DNA of 64,000 nt, taken from NCBI GenBank assembly GCA_947492235.1, contig CANLLZ010000002.1, forward strand, positions 620,001 to 684,000. The letters are read 5' to 3'. Positions within the stretch are counted from its first letter, which is position 1. Every line of letters begins with the position of its first letter. The notes beneath the pieces were generated by a model, which worked only from the letters and a program-made list of their open reading frames with translations, searched no databases and was not told the DNA's origin. Origin of the DNA: an uncultured Altererythrobacter sp. (GTDB lineage Bacteria > Pseudomonadota > Alphaproteobacteria > Sphingomonadales > Sphingomonadaceae). The position numbers and the translations under genes are program-made. This document shows, in pieces, positions 44,709 to 52,504 of the stretch.

Positions 44709-45191
44709 CTAAATGGAGTGCGCAATATCCCTGGCCAGCGCTTCCAGTCCCGCCGCATCTTCCTCCGAAAAGCGAGCCGGTTCCGGGCTGTCGCAGTCGA
44801 TTACCGCGATCACCTTGCCATCGCGGATCACCGGGACCACCAGTTCGGACTGGGTTACCGCGTCGCAGGCAATATGCCCCGGAAAGGCGTGCACATCCTC
44901 CACCAACTGGGTTTCGCCGGTGGCCGCCGCTGCGCCGCAGACGCCTTGCCCCATGGGGATGCGGATACAGGCCGGGCGCCCCACGAACGGGCCGAGCACC
45001 AGCTCGCCATCGACCACGCGGTAAAAGCCCGCCCAATTCATGCGCGGAATGAACTCCCACAGCAGGGCAGCGATATTGGCCATATTGGCCACCGCATCGC
45101 TTTCGGCTTCGATCAGGGCCTGCGCAGCTTGGCCCAATTGGCGATAGCGCTCTGCCGGGGCGGCGGTTTCGTCGGGTTTGAAATCGTACAT
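44709..45191 (-). CDS. msrC: Free methionine-(R)-sulfoxide reductase (GAF domain)
   Basis: Reduces free methionine-R-sulfoxide; 160 residues, a single GAF domain. The three functional cysteines are present at Cys75 (PACIRI), Cys85 (GVCGAA) and Cys109 (HIACDAV), with the same spacing as Cys84, Cys94 and Cys118 of the E. coli enzyme. The binding pocket motif MNWAGFYRV is also there. It is a stand-alone gene on the minus strand, divergent from the sugar dehydrogenase. Confidence 0.93.
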   Translation of the reverse strand: MYDFKPDETAAPAERYRQLGQAAQALIEAESDAVANMANIAALLWEFIPRMNWAGFYRVVDGELVLGPFVGRPACIRIPMGQGVCGAAAATGETQLVEDVHAFPGHIACDAVTQSELVVPVIRDGKVIAVIDCDSPEPARFSEEDAAGLEALARDIAHSI

Positions 45192-45272
45192 GGGCGGGGT
45201 CTTTAGCGCGCAAATGACTGCCTTTGCGAGAAGTCATTGCCGTGCGCGCGCGCTGTGCGTATCGCTTGGCCT

Positions 45273-46739
45273 ATGAGCACACGTCGCAAAATCCTCCTCG
45301 CCATTCTCGCCATCATCCTGATCATCGGGATTGCCCTGTTTGTGATAACCCGCGGAAGCAGCGCCGATTTGTCGGTCGATGCGGTTGCCGGGACCGATCC
45401 GGAGCTGACCGAGCCCGATGGCGGCCTGTTCCCGACCGTGCAGATTGCCAAACCGGTCGGCTGGAAAGATGGCGAGCTGCCCGTCGCTGCCGAGGGCCTT
45501 GTGGTGCAGCGCTTTGCCGACGGGCTTGATCATCCGCGGGTTCTGCACGCTCTGCCCAATGGCGATGTGCTGGTCACGCTGACCCGCTCGCCGAAATCCG
45601 AAGACGATGGCGGGATCATGGCGTGGATTGCCGAGAAACTGATGAGCCAGGCCGGCGCGGTCGGGGATTCGGCCAACCAGATCGTGCTGATGCGCGATGC
45701 GGATGGCGACGGCGTAGCGGAGGTGAAGCAGGTGCTGACCGATGCACTCGATTCGCCCTCCGGCATGGCGTGGAATGACGGCACGCTCTACGTTGCCAAT
45801 CACAATGCGCTGCTGGCCTTCGACTATGCGCTGGGCGACACCGCGCTGACGGGTGAACCACGCAAACTGATGGACCTTCCTCCGGGCGGTGGCCACTGGA
45901 TGCGCAATATCGAGCTCAACCCCGAAGGCACCAAGATTTACATCGCGGTCGGCTCTGTCTCAAATATCGGCGAGCAGGGCATGGAGGTCGAAGAAGGCCG
46001 CGCGATGATCTGCGAATATGATCTGGAGACCAGCCAATCACGCCAGTTTGCTGTCGGCCTGCGCAATCCCAACGGTCTGGACTGGAACCCGATGTCGGGC
46101 GAGCTGTGGACGACCGTGAACGAGCGCGACATGCTGGGCGGGGATCTGGTGCCCGATTACCTGACCAATGTGCCGGTCGGCGCGCAATATGGCTGGCCGT
46201 GGGTCTACTGGAAGGACAACGTCGATACCCGTGTCGATGCGCCGATGCCGGCCTACCTTACCGAATATGCCCGCCGTCCCGAATACGCGCTGGGGCCCCA
46301 CGTAGCGGCTTTGGGTCTGGTGTTCAGCGCGGAAGGCAACCGGATGGGCGCGGACTTTGCGCGCGGGGCCTTCATTGCCCGCCACGGATCATGGAACCGC
46401 AAGCCGCCTTCGGGCTACGATGTGGTCTATGTCGCGTTTGACGAGCGGGGCAATCCGCAGGGCAAGCCGGTGAATGTCCTGACCGGTTTCCTCAATGACG
46501 ATGGCACCACCAAAGGCCGTCCGACATGGGTGGAATGGGCCGCCGACGGTTCGCTGCTGGTCACCGACGATACGGCCGGCATCGTCTGGCGCGTTATTGC
46601 TCCGGGCGCAGAACCTGCCGCTGCCATCGCCCGGTTCCAGACCGAATCGCTGCGCCCGCAGATCGAGCTGCGCGGCGATCCGGCGGCCAGCTTCTCGGAA
46701 GACTTTGCCCGCGAGCGTAACGCCATCGGCGGCCAGTAA
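45273..46739 (+). CDS. PQQ-dependent sugar dehydrogenase (sorbosone dehydrogenase-like)
   Basis: A 488-residue beta-propeller protein, membrane-anchored by one N-terminal helix (residues 6-26, ILLAILAIILIIGIALFVI). It follows the L-sorbosone/glucose dehydrogenase GSDH fold: FADGLDHPRVLHALPNGDVLV, LYVANHNALLAFDY, RNPNGLDWNPMSGELWTTVNERD, and GAFIARHGSWNRKPPSGYDV, with HGSWNR as the conserved cofactor region. PQQ binding is known for the family but not proven here; no pqq gene is in the window. Substrate unknown. The start at 45273 places the helix at the N-terminus. Confidence 0.87.
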   Translation: MSTRRKILLAILAIILIIGIALFVITRGSSADLSVDAVAGTDPELTEPDGGLFPTVQIAKPVGWKDGELPVAAEGLVVQRFADGLDHPRVLHALPNGDVLVTLTRSPKSEDDGGIMAWIAEKLMSQAGAVGDSANQIVLMRDADGDGVAEVKQVLTDALDSPSGMAWNDGTLYVANHNALLAFDYALGDTALTGEPRKLMDLPPGGGHWMRNIELNPEGTKIYIAVGSVSNIGEQGMEVEEGRAMICEYDLETSQSRQFAVGLRNPNGLDWNPMSGELWTTVNERDMLGGDLVPDYLTNVPVGAQYGWPWVYWKDNVDTRVDAPMPAYLTEYARRPEYALGPHVAALGLVFSAEGNRMGADFARGAFIARHGSWNRKPPSGYDVVYVAFDERGNPQGKPVNVLTGFLNDDGTTKGRPTWVEWAADGSLLVTDDTAGIVWRVIAPGAEPAAAIARFQTESLRPQIELRGDPAASFSEDFARERNAIGGQ

Positions 46740-46756
46740 CGCTCAGGCATTAACGC

Positions 46757-48505
46757 TCAGCCGGTTAGCGCGTCGGCGTCCAATTGGTAGAATAGGCCTG
46801 CGCCTGCCGTTGCAGCGGCCTTGAGACCGCTCGCCTCCGGCACGACGTGATCGAGGAAATATCGGGCCGTCACCGGCTTGCTGTTCGCCAAGGCCGGCGC
46901 TTCGCCTGCGGCAACCGCCTGCGCCTGCCGCATTAACTGCCATCCGGTGACAGCCACCGCCGCCATAGCAGTGAAGGGCACGCTACCTGCCAGACGGTCA
47001 TCCAGACTGGCTCCTTCGCGCATCCACCGGGCGATACCCGCGCACTCACCGGCGAGCGCAAACAGCGCCGGTTCGTCGGGTGCATCGCGGGCAATGTCTT
47101 CGAACAGACCGATTAGCGCTTCGCCCCCGGCCAGGCCCAGCTTGCGGGTGACCAGATCAGCCGCCTGAATGCCATTGGTGCCTTCGTAAATCGGGGCGAT
47201 CCGCGCATCGCGGTAATGCTGAGCCGCGCCGGTTTCCTCGACGAAGCCCATGCCGCCATGGATCTGCACACCGAGACTGGCGACATCGATTCCCGTGTCG
47301 GTCGCCCACGCCTTCAACATAGGGACCAGCACCTCGGCGCGCATCTTGGCGTTCTCGTCGCCCAGTGTTCCGCGATCGACCTGCCCTGATGTGTAATAGA
47401 GCAGCGCGCGCATCCCTTCGGTGAGCGCCTTCATGCGGACCAGCATCCGGCGCACATCGGGATGCTCCAGAATGGCGACCGGCGATTTGTCGGGCGAACC
47501 GGCTCGGGCCGACTGAATGCGGTCACGGGCATAGGCCATCGCCTGCTGCGTGGCGCGCTCGCCGATCTGTACGCCCTGCGCGCCGACATTGATCCGGGCA
47601 TTGTTCATCATCGTGAACATCGCCGCCAACCCGCGATTTTCCGCGCCGACCATCTCGCCGATGCATTCATCATTGTCGCCATAGCTCATCACGCAGGTGG
47701 GCGAGGCGTTGATGCCCAGCTTGTGCTCCAGGCTGACCGGTCGCAGATCGTTGCGCGGACCCAGCGAGCCATCGTCATTCACATGGTATTTGGGGACCAC
47801 GAACAGCGATATGCCACGGCTTCCCTCGGGCGCGTCCGGTGTGCGGGCGAGCACCAGATGGATGATGTTCTCGACCATCTCGTGATCGCCGAAGGTGATG
47901 TAGATTTTCTGGCCCTTGATCGACCATTTGCCAGCATGTTCGCCCGTTTCGATGGGGGTGGCGGTGGAGCGGAGCGCGCCGACATCGCTGCCCGCCTGCG
48001 GCTCGGTCAGGTTCATCGTGCCCGACCATGCGCCGGACACCAGCTTGGGCAGATATTTCGCCTGTTGCGCTTCGCTGCCGTGATGCTCCAGCGCCTCGAC
48101 CGCGCCAACCGAGAGCATGGGGAGCAGAGTGAAGGCGTAATTGGCCGATCCGAGATTTTCCAGCACGTTGCAGGCGAGCGTGAAGGGCAGACCCTGCCCG
48201 CCATGCTCCACCGGGCCTGAAATCGCATTCCAGCCCTGTTCAACATAGCCGTCATACGCTTCTTTAAAGCCTTCGGGCAGGCGGACCACGCCGTTCTCCA
48301 GCTTTGCGCCTTCGATATCGCCAATCCGGTTGAGCGGCGCCCATTCGCCCGCCGCGAATTCGCCGATCCCGCCGACAATCGCTTCCACCATATCGGCCTC
48401 GGCCGCGGCAAAGCGTTCGTGGCTCGCCAGATCTGCGATCCCGGCGTTTACCTTGATGGCCAGCAACTGATCCTGGGTGGCGGCGGAATAGGGGGTCACG
48501 TGCAT
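46757..48505 (-). CDS. Acyl-CoA dehydrogenase (DmdC/FadE-like, with C-terminal domain)
   Basis: A 582-residue flavoprotein that oxidises acyl-CoA. The FAD-binding region holds MNLTEPQAGSDVGALRSTA and KGQKIYITFGDHE, and the catalytic Glu is in IAPIYEGTNGIQAADLV. The extended N-terminus (ATQDQLLAIKVNAGIADL) and extra C-terminal domain identify the large 3-methylmercaptopropionyl-CoA dehydrogenase-like subfamily, which also contains general fatty acid enzymes. No dmd gene lies nearby, so general beta-oxidation is more likely. Convergent with the sugar dehydrogenase. Confidence 0.9.
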   Translation of the reverse strand: MHVTPYSAATQDQLLAIKVNAGIADLASHERFAAAEADMVEAIVGGIGEFAAGEWAPLNRIGDIEGAKLENGVVRLPEGFKEAYDGYVEQGWNAISGPVEHGGQGLPFTLACNVLENLGSANYAFTLLPMLSVGAVEALEHHGSEAQQAKYLPKLVSGAWSGTMNLTEPQAGSDVGALRSTATPIETGEHAGKWSIKGQKIYITFGDHEMVENIIHLVLARTPDAPEGSRGISLFVVPKYHVNDDGSLGPRNDLRPVSLEHKLGINASPTCVMSYGDNDECIGEMVGAENRGLAAMFTMMNNARINVGAQGVQIGERATQQAMAYARDRIQSARAGSPDKSPVAILEHPDVRRMLVRMKALTEGMRALLYYTSGQVDRGTLGDENAKMRAEVLVPMLKAWATDTGIDVASLGVQIHGGMGFVEETGAAQHYRDARIAPIYEGTNGIQAADLVTRKLGLAGGEALIGLFEDIARDAPDEPALFALAGECAGIARWMREGASLDDRLAGSVPFTAMAAVAVTGWQLMRQAQAVAAGEAPALANSKPVTARYFLDHVVPEASGLKAAATAGAGLFYQLDADALTG

Positions 48506-48546
48506 TTCCTCTTGGCTTGTTGCTGGGGCGAATATAGCGCGCGGGC

Positions 48547-49491
48547 ATGACCGGCAAGCGCGCTACGGAACGGCTGGATGCCGATGATGCGGGAATCGCG
48601 CGGGCGGTGGAGATTCTCCGGCGGGGTGGCCTTGCGGCGATTCCGACAGAGACGGTGTACGGGTTGGCGGCGCGAGCCGATGATGCGGATGCTGTGGCCG
48701 CGATCTATACCGCGAAGGGCCGCCCGTCGTTCAATCCGCTGATCGTGCATGTGCCGGATATGGCGGCAGCAGAGGCGCTTGCCGAGTGGGACGAAAGGGC
48801 ACGGTCGCTCGCTGCGGCGTTTTGGCCGGGGCCGCTGACCATTGTATTACCGCTGCGTGCAGATGCAGGCCTTGCGCCGGCAGTGACGGGCGGCCTCGAT
48901 ACGATTGCCCTGCGGTGCCCGGCGCACCCCGTTATGCGCGATGTGCTGGCGCGGCTTGGCGCTCCTCTGGCGGCCCCATCGGCCAATCGCAGCGAAACGG
49001 TCAGCCCGACACGGGCTGGCCATGTGCTGGCCACGCTGGACGGACGGATCGACGCCGTTCTGGATGCAGGCCCCTGCGAGCGCGGTCTGGAATCGACGAT
49101 TGTGGCGGTGGAGCGCGATGGCGGGTGGTCGGTGCTCCGGCCCGGCCCGATCGCTGTGGACCAACTTGCTGCGGTGACGGGAACAGGGCCAGTGGATGCA
49201 GGAGACACGATCCGGGCACCGGGACAATTGGCGCGGCATTATGCACCCGGCAAACCGGTGCGGCTGGATGCGCAGACGGCGCGGGCGGATGAATTCCTTA
49301 TTGGCTTCGGCGAAGTGGCCGGTGACTGGTCGCTCTCACCCGGCGGCGATCTGGCAGAGGCGGCGGCGCGGCTTTACGCGGGGCTTCACCTGGCCGCGCA
49401 GTCGTGGCAGGCGTGCATTGCAATTGCGCCGATCCCGTATGAAGGTTTGGGAACAGCGATCAATGACCGGCTGAAGCGGGCTGCCGCCTAG
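48547..49491 (+). CDS. tsaC: L-threonylcarbamoyladenylate synthase (Sua5/TsaC)
   Basis: First step of t6A37 tRNA modification: makes threonylcarbamoyl-AMP from threonine, bicarbonate and ATP. The 314-residue protein carries the YrdC domain (GLAAIPTETVYGLAARADDA, KGRPSFNPLIVHV, LRCPAHPVMRDVL, APSANRSETVSPT), a linker, and a C-terminal Sua5 domain from about residue 205 (APGQLARHYAPGKPV), so it is Sua5-type rather than the short TsaC. Stand-alone, divergent from the acyl-CoA dehydrogenase by 41 bp. Confidence 0.93.
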   Translation: MTGKRATERLDADDAGIARAVEILRRGGLAAIPTETVYGLAARADDADAVAAIYTAKGRPSFNPLIVHVPDMAAAEALAEWDERARSLAAAFWPGPLTIVLPLRADAGLAPAVTGGLDTIALRCPAHPVMRDVLARLGAPLAAPSANRSETVSPTRAGHVLATLDGRIDAVLDAGPCERGLESTIVAVERDGGWSVLRPGPIAVDQLAAVTGTGPVDAGDTIRAPGQLARHYAPGKPVRLDAQTARADEFLIGFGEVAGDWSLSPGGDLAEAAARLYAGLHLAAQSWQACIAIAPIPYEGLGTAINDRLKRAAA

Positions 49492-49503
49492 GCGGTTTGC
49501 CAG

Positions 49504-49863
49504 TCAGCGCGGTTCGAGCGGCACGGTGGGCAGGATCGCCTGGATTTCCGCATAGGTCTCACGCGCATCGGCGCAGGCGCCGGCATCGCCGCCTTCGCAT
49601 CGCGCGCGTTCTTTAGAATATTGGCGTTCCAGCTCGGCCAGCTTCGCCTCCCGCTGACGGATTTCGCGCCCGCGCTTCTCATCCGCTTCGGACTGGCTGG
49701 TGGTGGCCACATCCACGGCCTTGCCCGCAGCCCTGACCGGCAAAGTCACCACATCAAGCGCGGTTTTCGCGAGGCATCCCTGCATCATCAAAGCGGCGGG
49801 GACAATCAGTGCAAAGCGCATGACAGCGCTGCGGCTGGAAAGAGTAGGGAAGGGCTGACGCAT
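49504..49863 (-). CDS. Small lipoprotein of unknown function
   Basis: A 119-residue protein. The signal peptide ends with lipobox MQGC (about residue 30), followed by LAKTALDVVTLPVRAAGKAVDVATTSQSEA and a charged coiled-coil-like helix (REIRQREAKLAELERQYSKERA). Two further Cys (CEGGDAGAC) may pair. CAGGAG precedes the ATG at 49863; an ATG at 49821 would give a shorter signal peptide but lacks a ribosome-binding site. Convergent with tsaC. Function unknown. Confidence 0.72.
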   Translation of the reverse strand: MRQPFPTLSSRSAVMRFALIVPAALMMQGCLAKTALDVVTLPVRAAGKAVDVATTSQSEADEKRGREIRQREAKLAELERQYSKERARCEGGDAGACADARETYAEIQAILPTVPLEPR

Positions 49864-49931
49864 GGCGGTGTTCTCCTGAGGCGAAACCGCCTGACACATT
49901 AGTCCTTACCCTATCGTGACCGCGAGTGCGA

Positions 49932-50900
49932 CTACTCCCCGCCCGCTTGCGCCCGCAGGGCGTTCGCTTCGGCGCGTGCCGCATCGGCTTCGGCCCGTGC
50001 AGCGCGTGCTTCGGCCTGCGCCGCGCGCAGCTCTGCCTCGGCGACACTCGCATCGGCCGAGGACGGCGCAGCAGCCGCTTCCGGAGCATCCGGTGCGGTG
50101 GGCGCTGCTGGTGCGGCGGGCGCGGCCGCAGCTTTGGGGGCAGTATCCTTGTCCTTGGCCTTTACCGTGCCCTTGTTGCAGCGCAATTTGCCCGAGCCCA
50201 TCGAATTGATCTCGCAGGTTGCATTCCCGGCGACATCGACCGTGCCGGAACCCATGATATTGGCCTCGACATTGCCGTCCGACGCAAAACCAGCCTTGCC
50301 CGACCCGGCGATATTCACTTCGGCGCGTTCGACTTTAAGGCCGCCCATATTGGCTTTGCCCGATCCGGCGAGTGTCAGTTCGAGGCGATCGGCAGTTCCC
50401 TCGGCGTCGAGCGACCCCGATCCCGCGATCGTCACTTCCATCCGCTCGGCCGCCAGGGCCGCGACGCGGGCCTTGCCCGATCCGGCGATGGTGGCATCGG
50501 CGCTGCCGGCCATACCCGGCAGTTCGATCGATCCGCTACCGGCCAGCACCATGCTGCTGGGCAAAGGCATCGTCACACGGATGGTGGCCTTCTCGTCACC
50601 CCAGCTATTGCCTTTGCGGGAGATGGCCAATGCGTCGTCGCTGCGCGAGAAGCGAAGCGCCTCGGTCACATCGCTGTCGCCCTCGACCGTGATATCCAGC
50701 GTGTCGCCTTCGGTCACGATGACATTATCCGGCCCCGCCAAGACGATCTCGGTCGGCGCGGGGCCGCTCATGTCGAGCTCGGCGAGCGGCACGGCGTCAC
50801 CATCACCAATGGAAATATCCACGCCGTCGCAACCGGTTGTCGCGGTGGCGAAAAGCAGCGCGGCAACGGGCGCCAGCGATTTCATGAAACGGTTGAGCAT
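49932..50900 (-). CDS. GIN-domain (DUF2807) lipoprotein with C-terminal coiled coil
   Basis: A 322-residue exported protein, signal peptide ending at TGC (lipobox-like ATTGC). A right-handed beta-helix of the DUF2807 'auto-transporter adhesin head GIN' type covers residues about 40-225. It has seven GSG turns spaced by about 20 residues, most preceded by IAGSGKA-like strands. The C-terminal 80 residues are Ala/Pro-rich, then a heptad-like Ala/Glu/Arg coil (RAAQAEARAARAEADAARAE). Function unknown; other GIN-domain proteins are surface or periplasmic. The ATG at 50900 follows GGAGGG. Confidence 0.8.
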   Translation of the reverse strand: MLNRFMKSLAPVAALLFATATTGCDGVDISIGDGDAVPLAELDMSGPAPTEIVLAGPDNVIVTEGDTLDITVEGDSDVTEALRFSRSDDALAISRKGNSWGDEKATIRVTMPLPSSMVLAGSGSIELPGMAGSADATIAGSGKARVAALAAERMEVTIAGSGSLDAEGTADRLELTLAGSGKANMGGLKVERAEVNIAGSGKAGFASDGNVEANIMGSGTVDVAGNATCEINSMGSGKLRCNKGTVKAKDKDTAPKAAAAPAAPAAPTAPDAPEAAAAPSSADASVAEAELRAAQAEARAARAEADAARAEANALRAQAGGE

Positions 50901-50918
50901 CGGTCCCTCCAAAATGTG

Positions 50919-50940
50919 TATTAGCGATATAATACGCTAA
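50919..50940 (-). promoter_or_regulatory. Interleaved inverted repeats upstream of the GIN-domain gene
   Basis: Two inverted repeats overlap: GTATTA (50919-50924) with TAATAC (50931-50936), and TTAGCG (50921-50926) with CGCTAA (50935-50940). They lie 19-40 bp upstream of the ATG on the minus strand and include a TATTAT-like -10, as expected for a repressor-binding promoter region. Confidence 0.45.
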
Positions 50941-50965
50941 CAGACACATGGCAAGCCGACACACA

Positions 50966-50992
50966 AAGGGCCGCCCCTGCGGGACGGCCCTT
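50966..50992 (-). terminator. Terminator hairpin after carD
   Basis: AAGGGCCG (50966-50973) pairs with CGGCCCTT (50985-50992) and lies 36 bp beyond the carD stop. The U-tract is short (TTTGTGTG on the minus strand). Confidence 0.55.
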
Positions 50993-51028
50993 CATCGGCC
51001 TGTATCGGCCGCTGGTCGAGAAGCGCGC

Positions 51029-51568
51029 TTACGCTTTGTCGTCGTCGTCGCTCTCGTAATATTGCGGAGCGTGCTCGCGTAGGATTTCGAGGATTTTCTC
51101 GAGCGCGGTCGGCTCGTCGGTCTTTTCCATCGCGGCCAGTTCGCGGGCGAGGCGGCTGGAGGCAGCCTCGAAAATCTGCCGCTCGGAATAGCTCTGCTCG
51201 GGCTGATCGTCGGGGCGGAACAGATCGCGCGTCACTTCGGCAATCGACACCAGCTCGCCGGAATTGATCTTCGCTTCGTATTCCTGGGCCCGGCGGCTCC
51301 ACATGGTCCGCTTGACCTTAGGCTTGCCCTTGAGCGTTTCCATCGCCTCTTTCAGCGTCTTGTCGCTGGAAAGCTTGCGCATACCGATCGATTCGACCTT
51401 GTTGGTCGGCACGCGAAGAGTCATGCGCTCTTTTTCGAACCGCAGCACGTAGAGCTCCAGCTGCATGCCGGCGATCTCTTCATTCTGCAGCTCCATCACG
51501 CGGCCCACGCCGTGCTTGGGATAAACAACGTAATCGCCTACGTCGAAGGCAGGTGCCTTGGCGGCCAT
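51029..51568 (-). CDS. CarD/CdnL-family transcription regulator
   Basis: RNA polymerase-binding protein that stabilises open complexes, especially at rRNA promoters. The 179-residue protein has an N-terminal Tudor-like RNAP-interacting domain (FDVGDYVVYPKHGVGRVMELQ) and an all-helical C-terminal domain (SRRAQEYEAKINSGELVSIAEVTRDLF). The tail is very acidic (YYESDDDDKA). GGA precedes the ATG at 51568. In the 282-bp gap to fdxA a TATAAT-like element on the minus strand (51729-51734) may be its -10; the -35 is not obvious. Confidence 0.93.
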   Translation of the reverse strand: MAAKAPAFDVGDYVVYPKHGVGRVMELQNEEIAGMQLELYVLRFEKERMTLRVPTNKVESIGMRKLSSDKTLKEAMETLKGKPKVKRTMWSRRAQEYEAKINSGELVSIAEVTRDLFRPDDQPEQSYSERQIFEAASSRLARELAAMEKTDEPTALEKILEILREHAPQYYESDDDDKA

Positions 51569-51850
51569 GAACATTCCTTTCCATTCGGCAGAGCCTGAAA
51601 GCGCTTTGCGTCAAAGCCCCGTGTCCCATGCGAAAGCTGCATGAGCCGGGCCAGTTCCAACGCTGTCGGGGGTATCCTGCCTTTCAACAAACCGTTCTGC
51701 GCAAGATCAAAACCCGCGCAGTGTGCTGATTATATAGCATGAGTTTGCAAAAATTGCGAGTCTTCGCTCACCGAAGCGTAAAGGCCTGGGCGAGACGGTG
51801 ATTTGTTAGAAGGCCAGAGCTGGCAATGACGGCCCCCGAAAGGCGAAGCG

Positions 51851-52189
51851 TCAGTCGCCTTCGCCCGGTGCCTCACTGAAGAACTTCTCGTATTTGCCCT
51901 CTTCGCCCTTATGCTCGTCGGCGTCGGCAGGCGGTTCTTTCTGACTGGTGATGTTGGGCCATTCGGCCGACATCTTGGTGTTGATCTCCAACCATTTTTC
52001 CAGATTGTCTTCGGTGTCGGGCAGGATGGCCTCCGCCGGGCATTCCGGCTCGCACACGCCGCAATCGATGCATTCGCTGGGATTGATGACCAGCATGTTT
52101 TCGCCTTCGTAGAAACAATCCACGGGGCACACCTCTACGCAGTCGGTGTATTTGCATTTGATGCATGCGTCGGTGACGACATAAGTCAT
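51851..52189 (-). CDS. fdxA: Seven-iron ferredoxin FdxA
   Basis: A 112-residue electron carrier with [3Fe-4S] and [4Fe-4S] clusters. Cys9, Cys17 and Cys50 fit the 3Fe cluster ligands, and Cys21, Cys40, Cys43 and Cys46 the 4Fe cluster, the same spacing as Azotobacter ferredoxin I. Further Cys12 and Cys25 are extra. The C-terminal half is the acidic tail seen in this family. Its ATG overlaps the S4-protein stop (ATGA). CarD follows 282 bp downstream. Confidence 0.95.
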   Translation of the reverse strand: MTYVVTDACIKCKYTDCVEVCPVDCFYEGENMLVINPSECIDCGVCEPECPAEAILPDTEDNLEKWLEINTKMSAEWPNITSQKEPPADADEHKGEEGKYEKFFSEAPGEGD

Positions 52190-52497
52190 GGGCGCTCGGT
52201 CCTTGCGTGTGCCTGATGTTGCGTGCGTGCTAAATCGCTTATCCCGTCGGGGTCAAGCACGAGATAGCACGATTGTGCCTCTTCCGCCGGTCCGCGGCGT
52301 TCCGGCAGGCGCTCGATGCGGCAGACCAGCACGCTCTTGGCCTGCGGCAGAGTGAGAACATCGCCCACGCTCACCGGATAGCTTGCGCGGCGGACGCGGG
52401 TGCCGTTGATGCGGATATGGCCGGTGAGCGCCTTGGCCTGCGCCATGCTGCGGGTCCGGGCGAACCGGAGGCGGCAGAGCAGAAGGTCGAGCCGCAT
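52186..52497 (-). CDS. S4-domain RNA-binding protein (Hsp15-like)
   Basis: A 103-residue protein with an N-terminal S4 motif ([37 protein letters not shown]), followed by a short strand region ([30 protein letters not shown]). Homologous to Hsp15, which binds stalled 50S subunits carrying nascent chains. It starts 7 bp after the helicase stop and overlaps fdxA, forming one transcript helicase-S4-fdxA. Confidence 0.87.
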   Translation of the reverse strand: MRLDLLLCRLRFARTRSMAQAKALTGHIRINGTRVRRASYPVSVGDVLTLPQAKSVLVCRIERLPERRGPAEEAQSCYLVLDPDGISDLARTQHQAHARTERP

Positions 52498-52504
52498 TCG
52501 CGGC

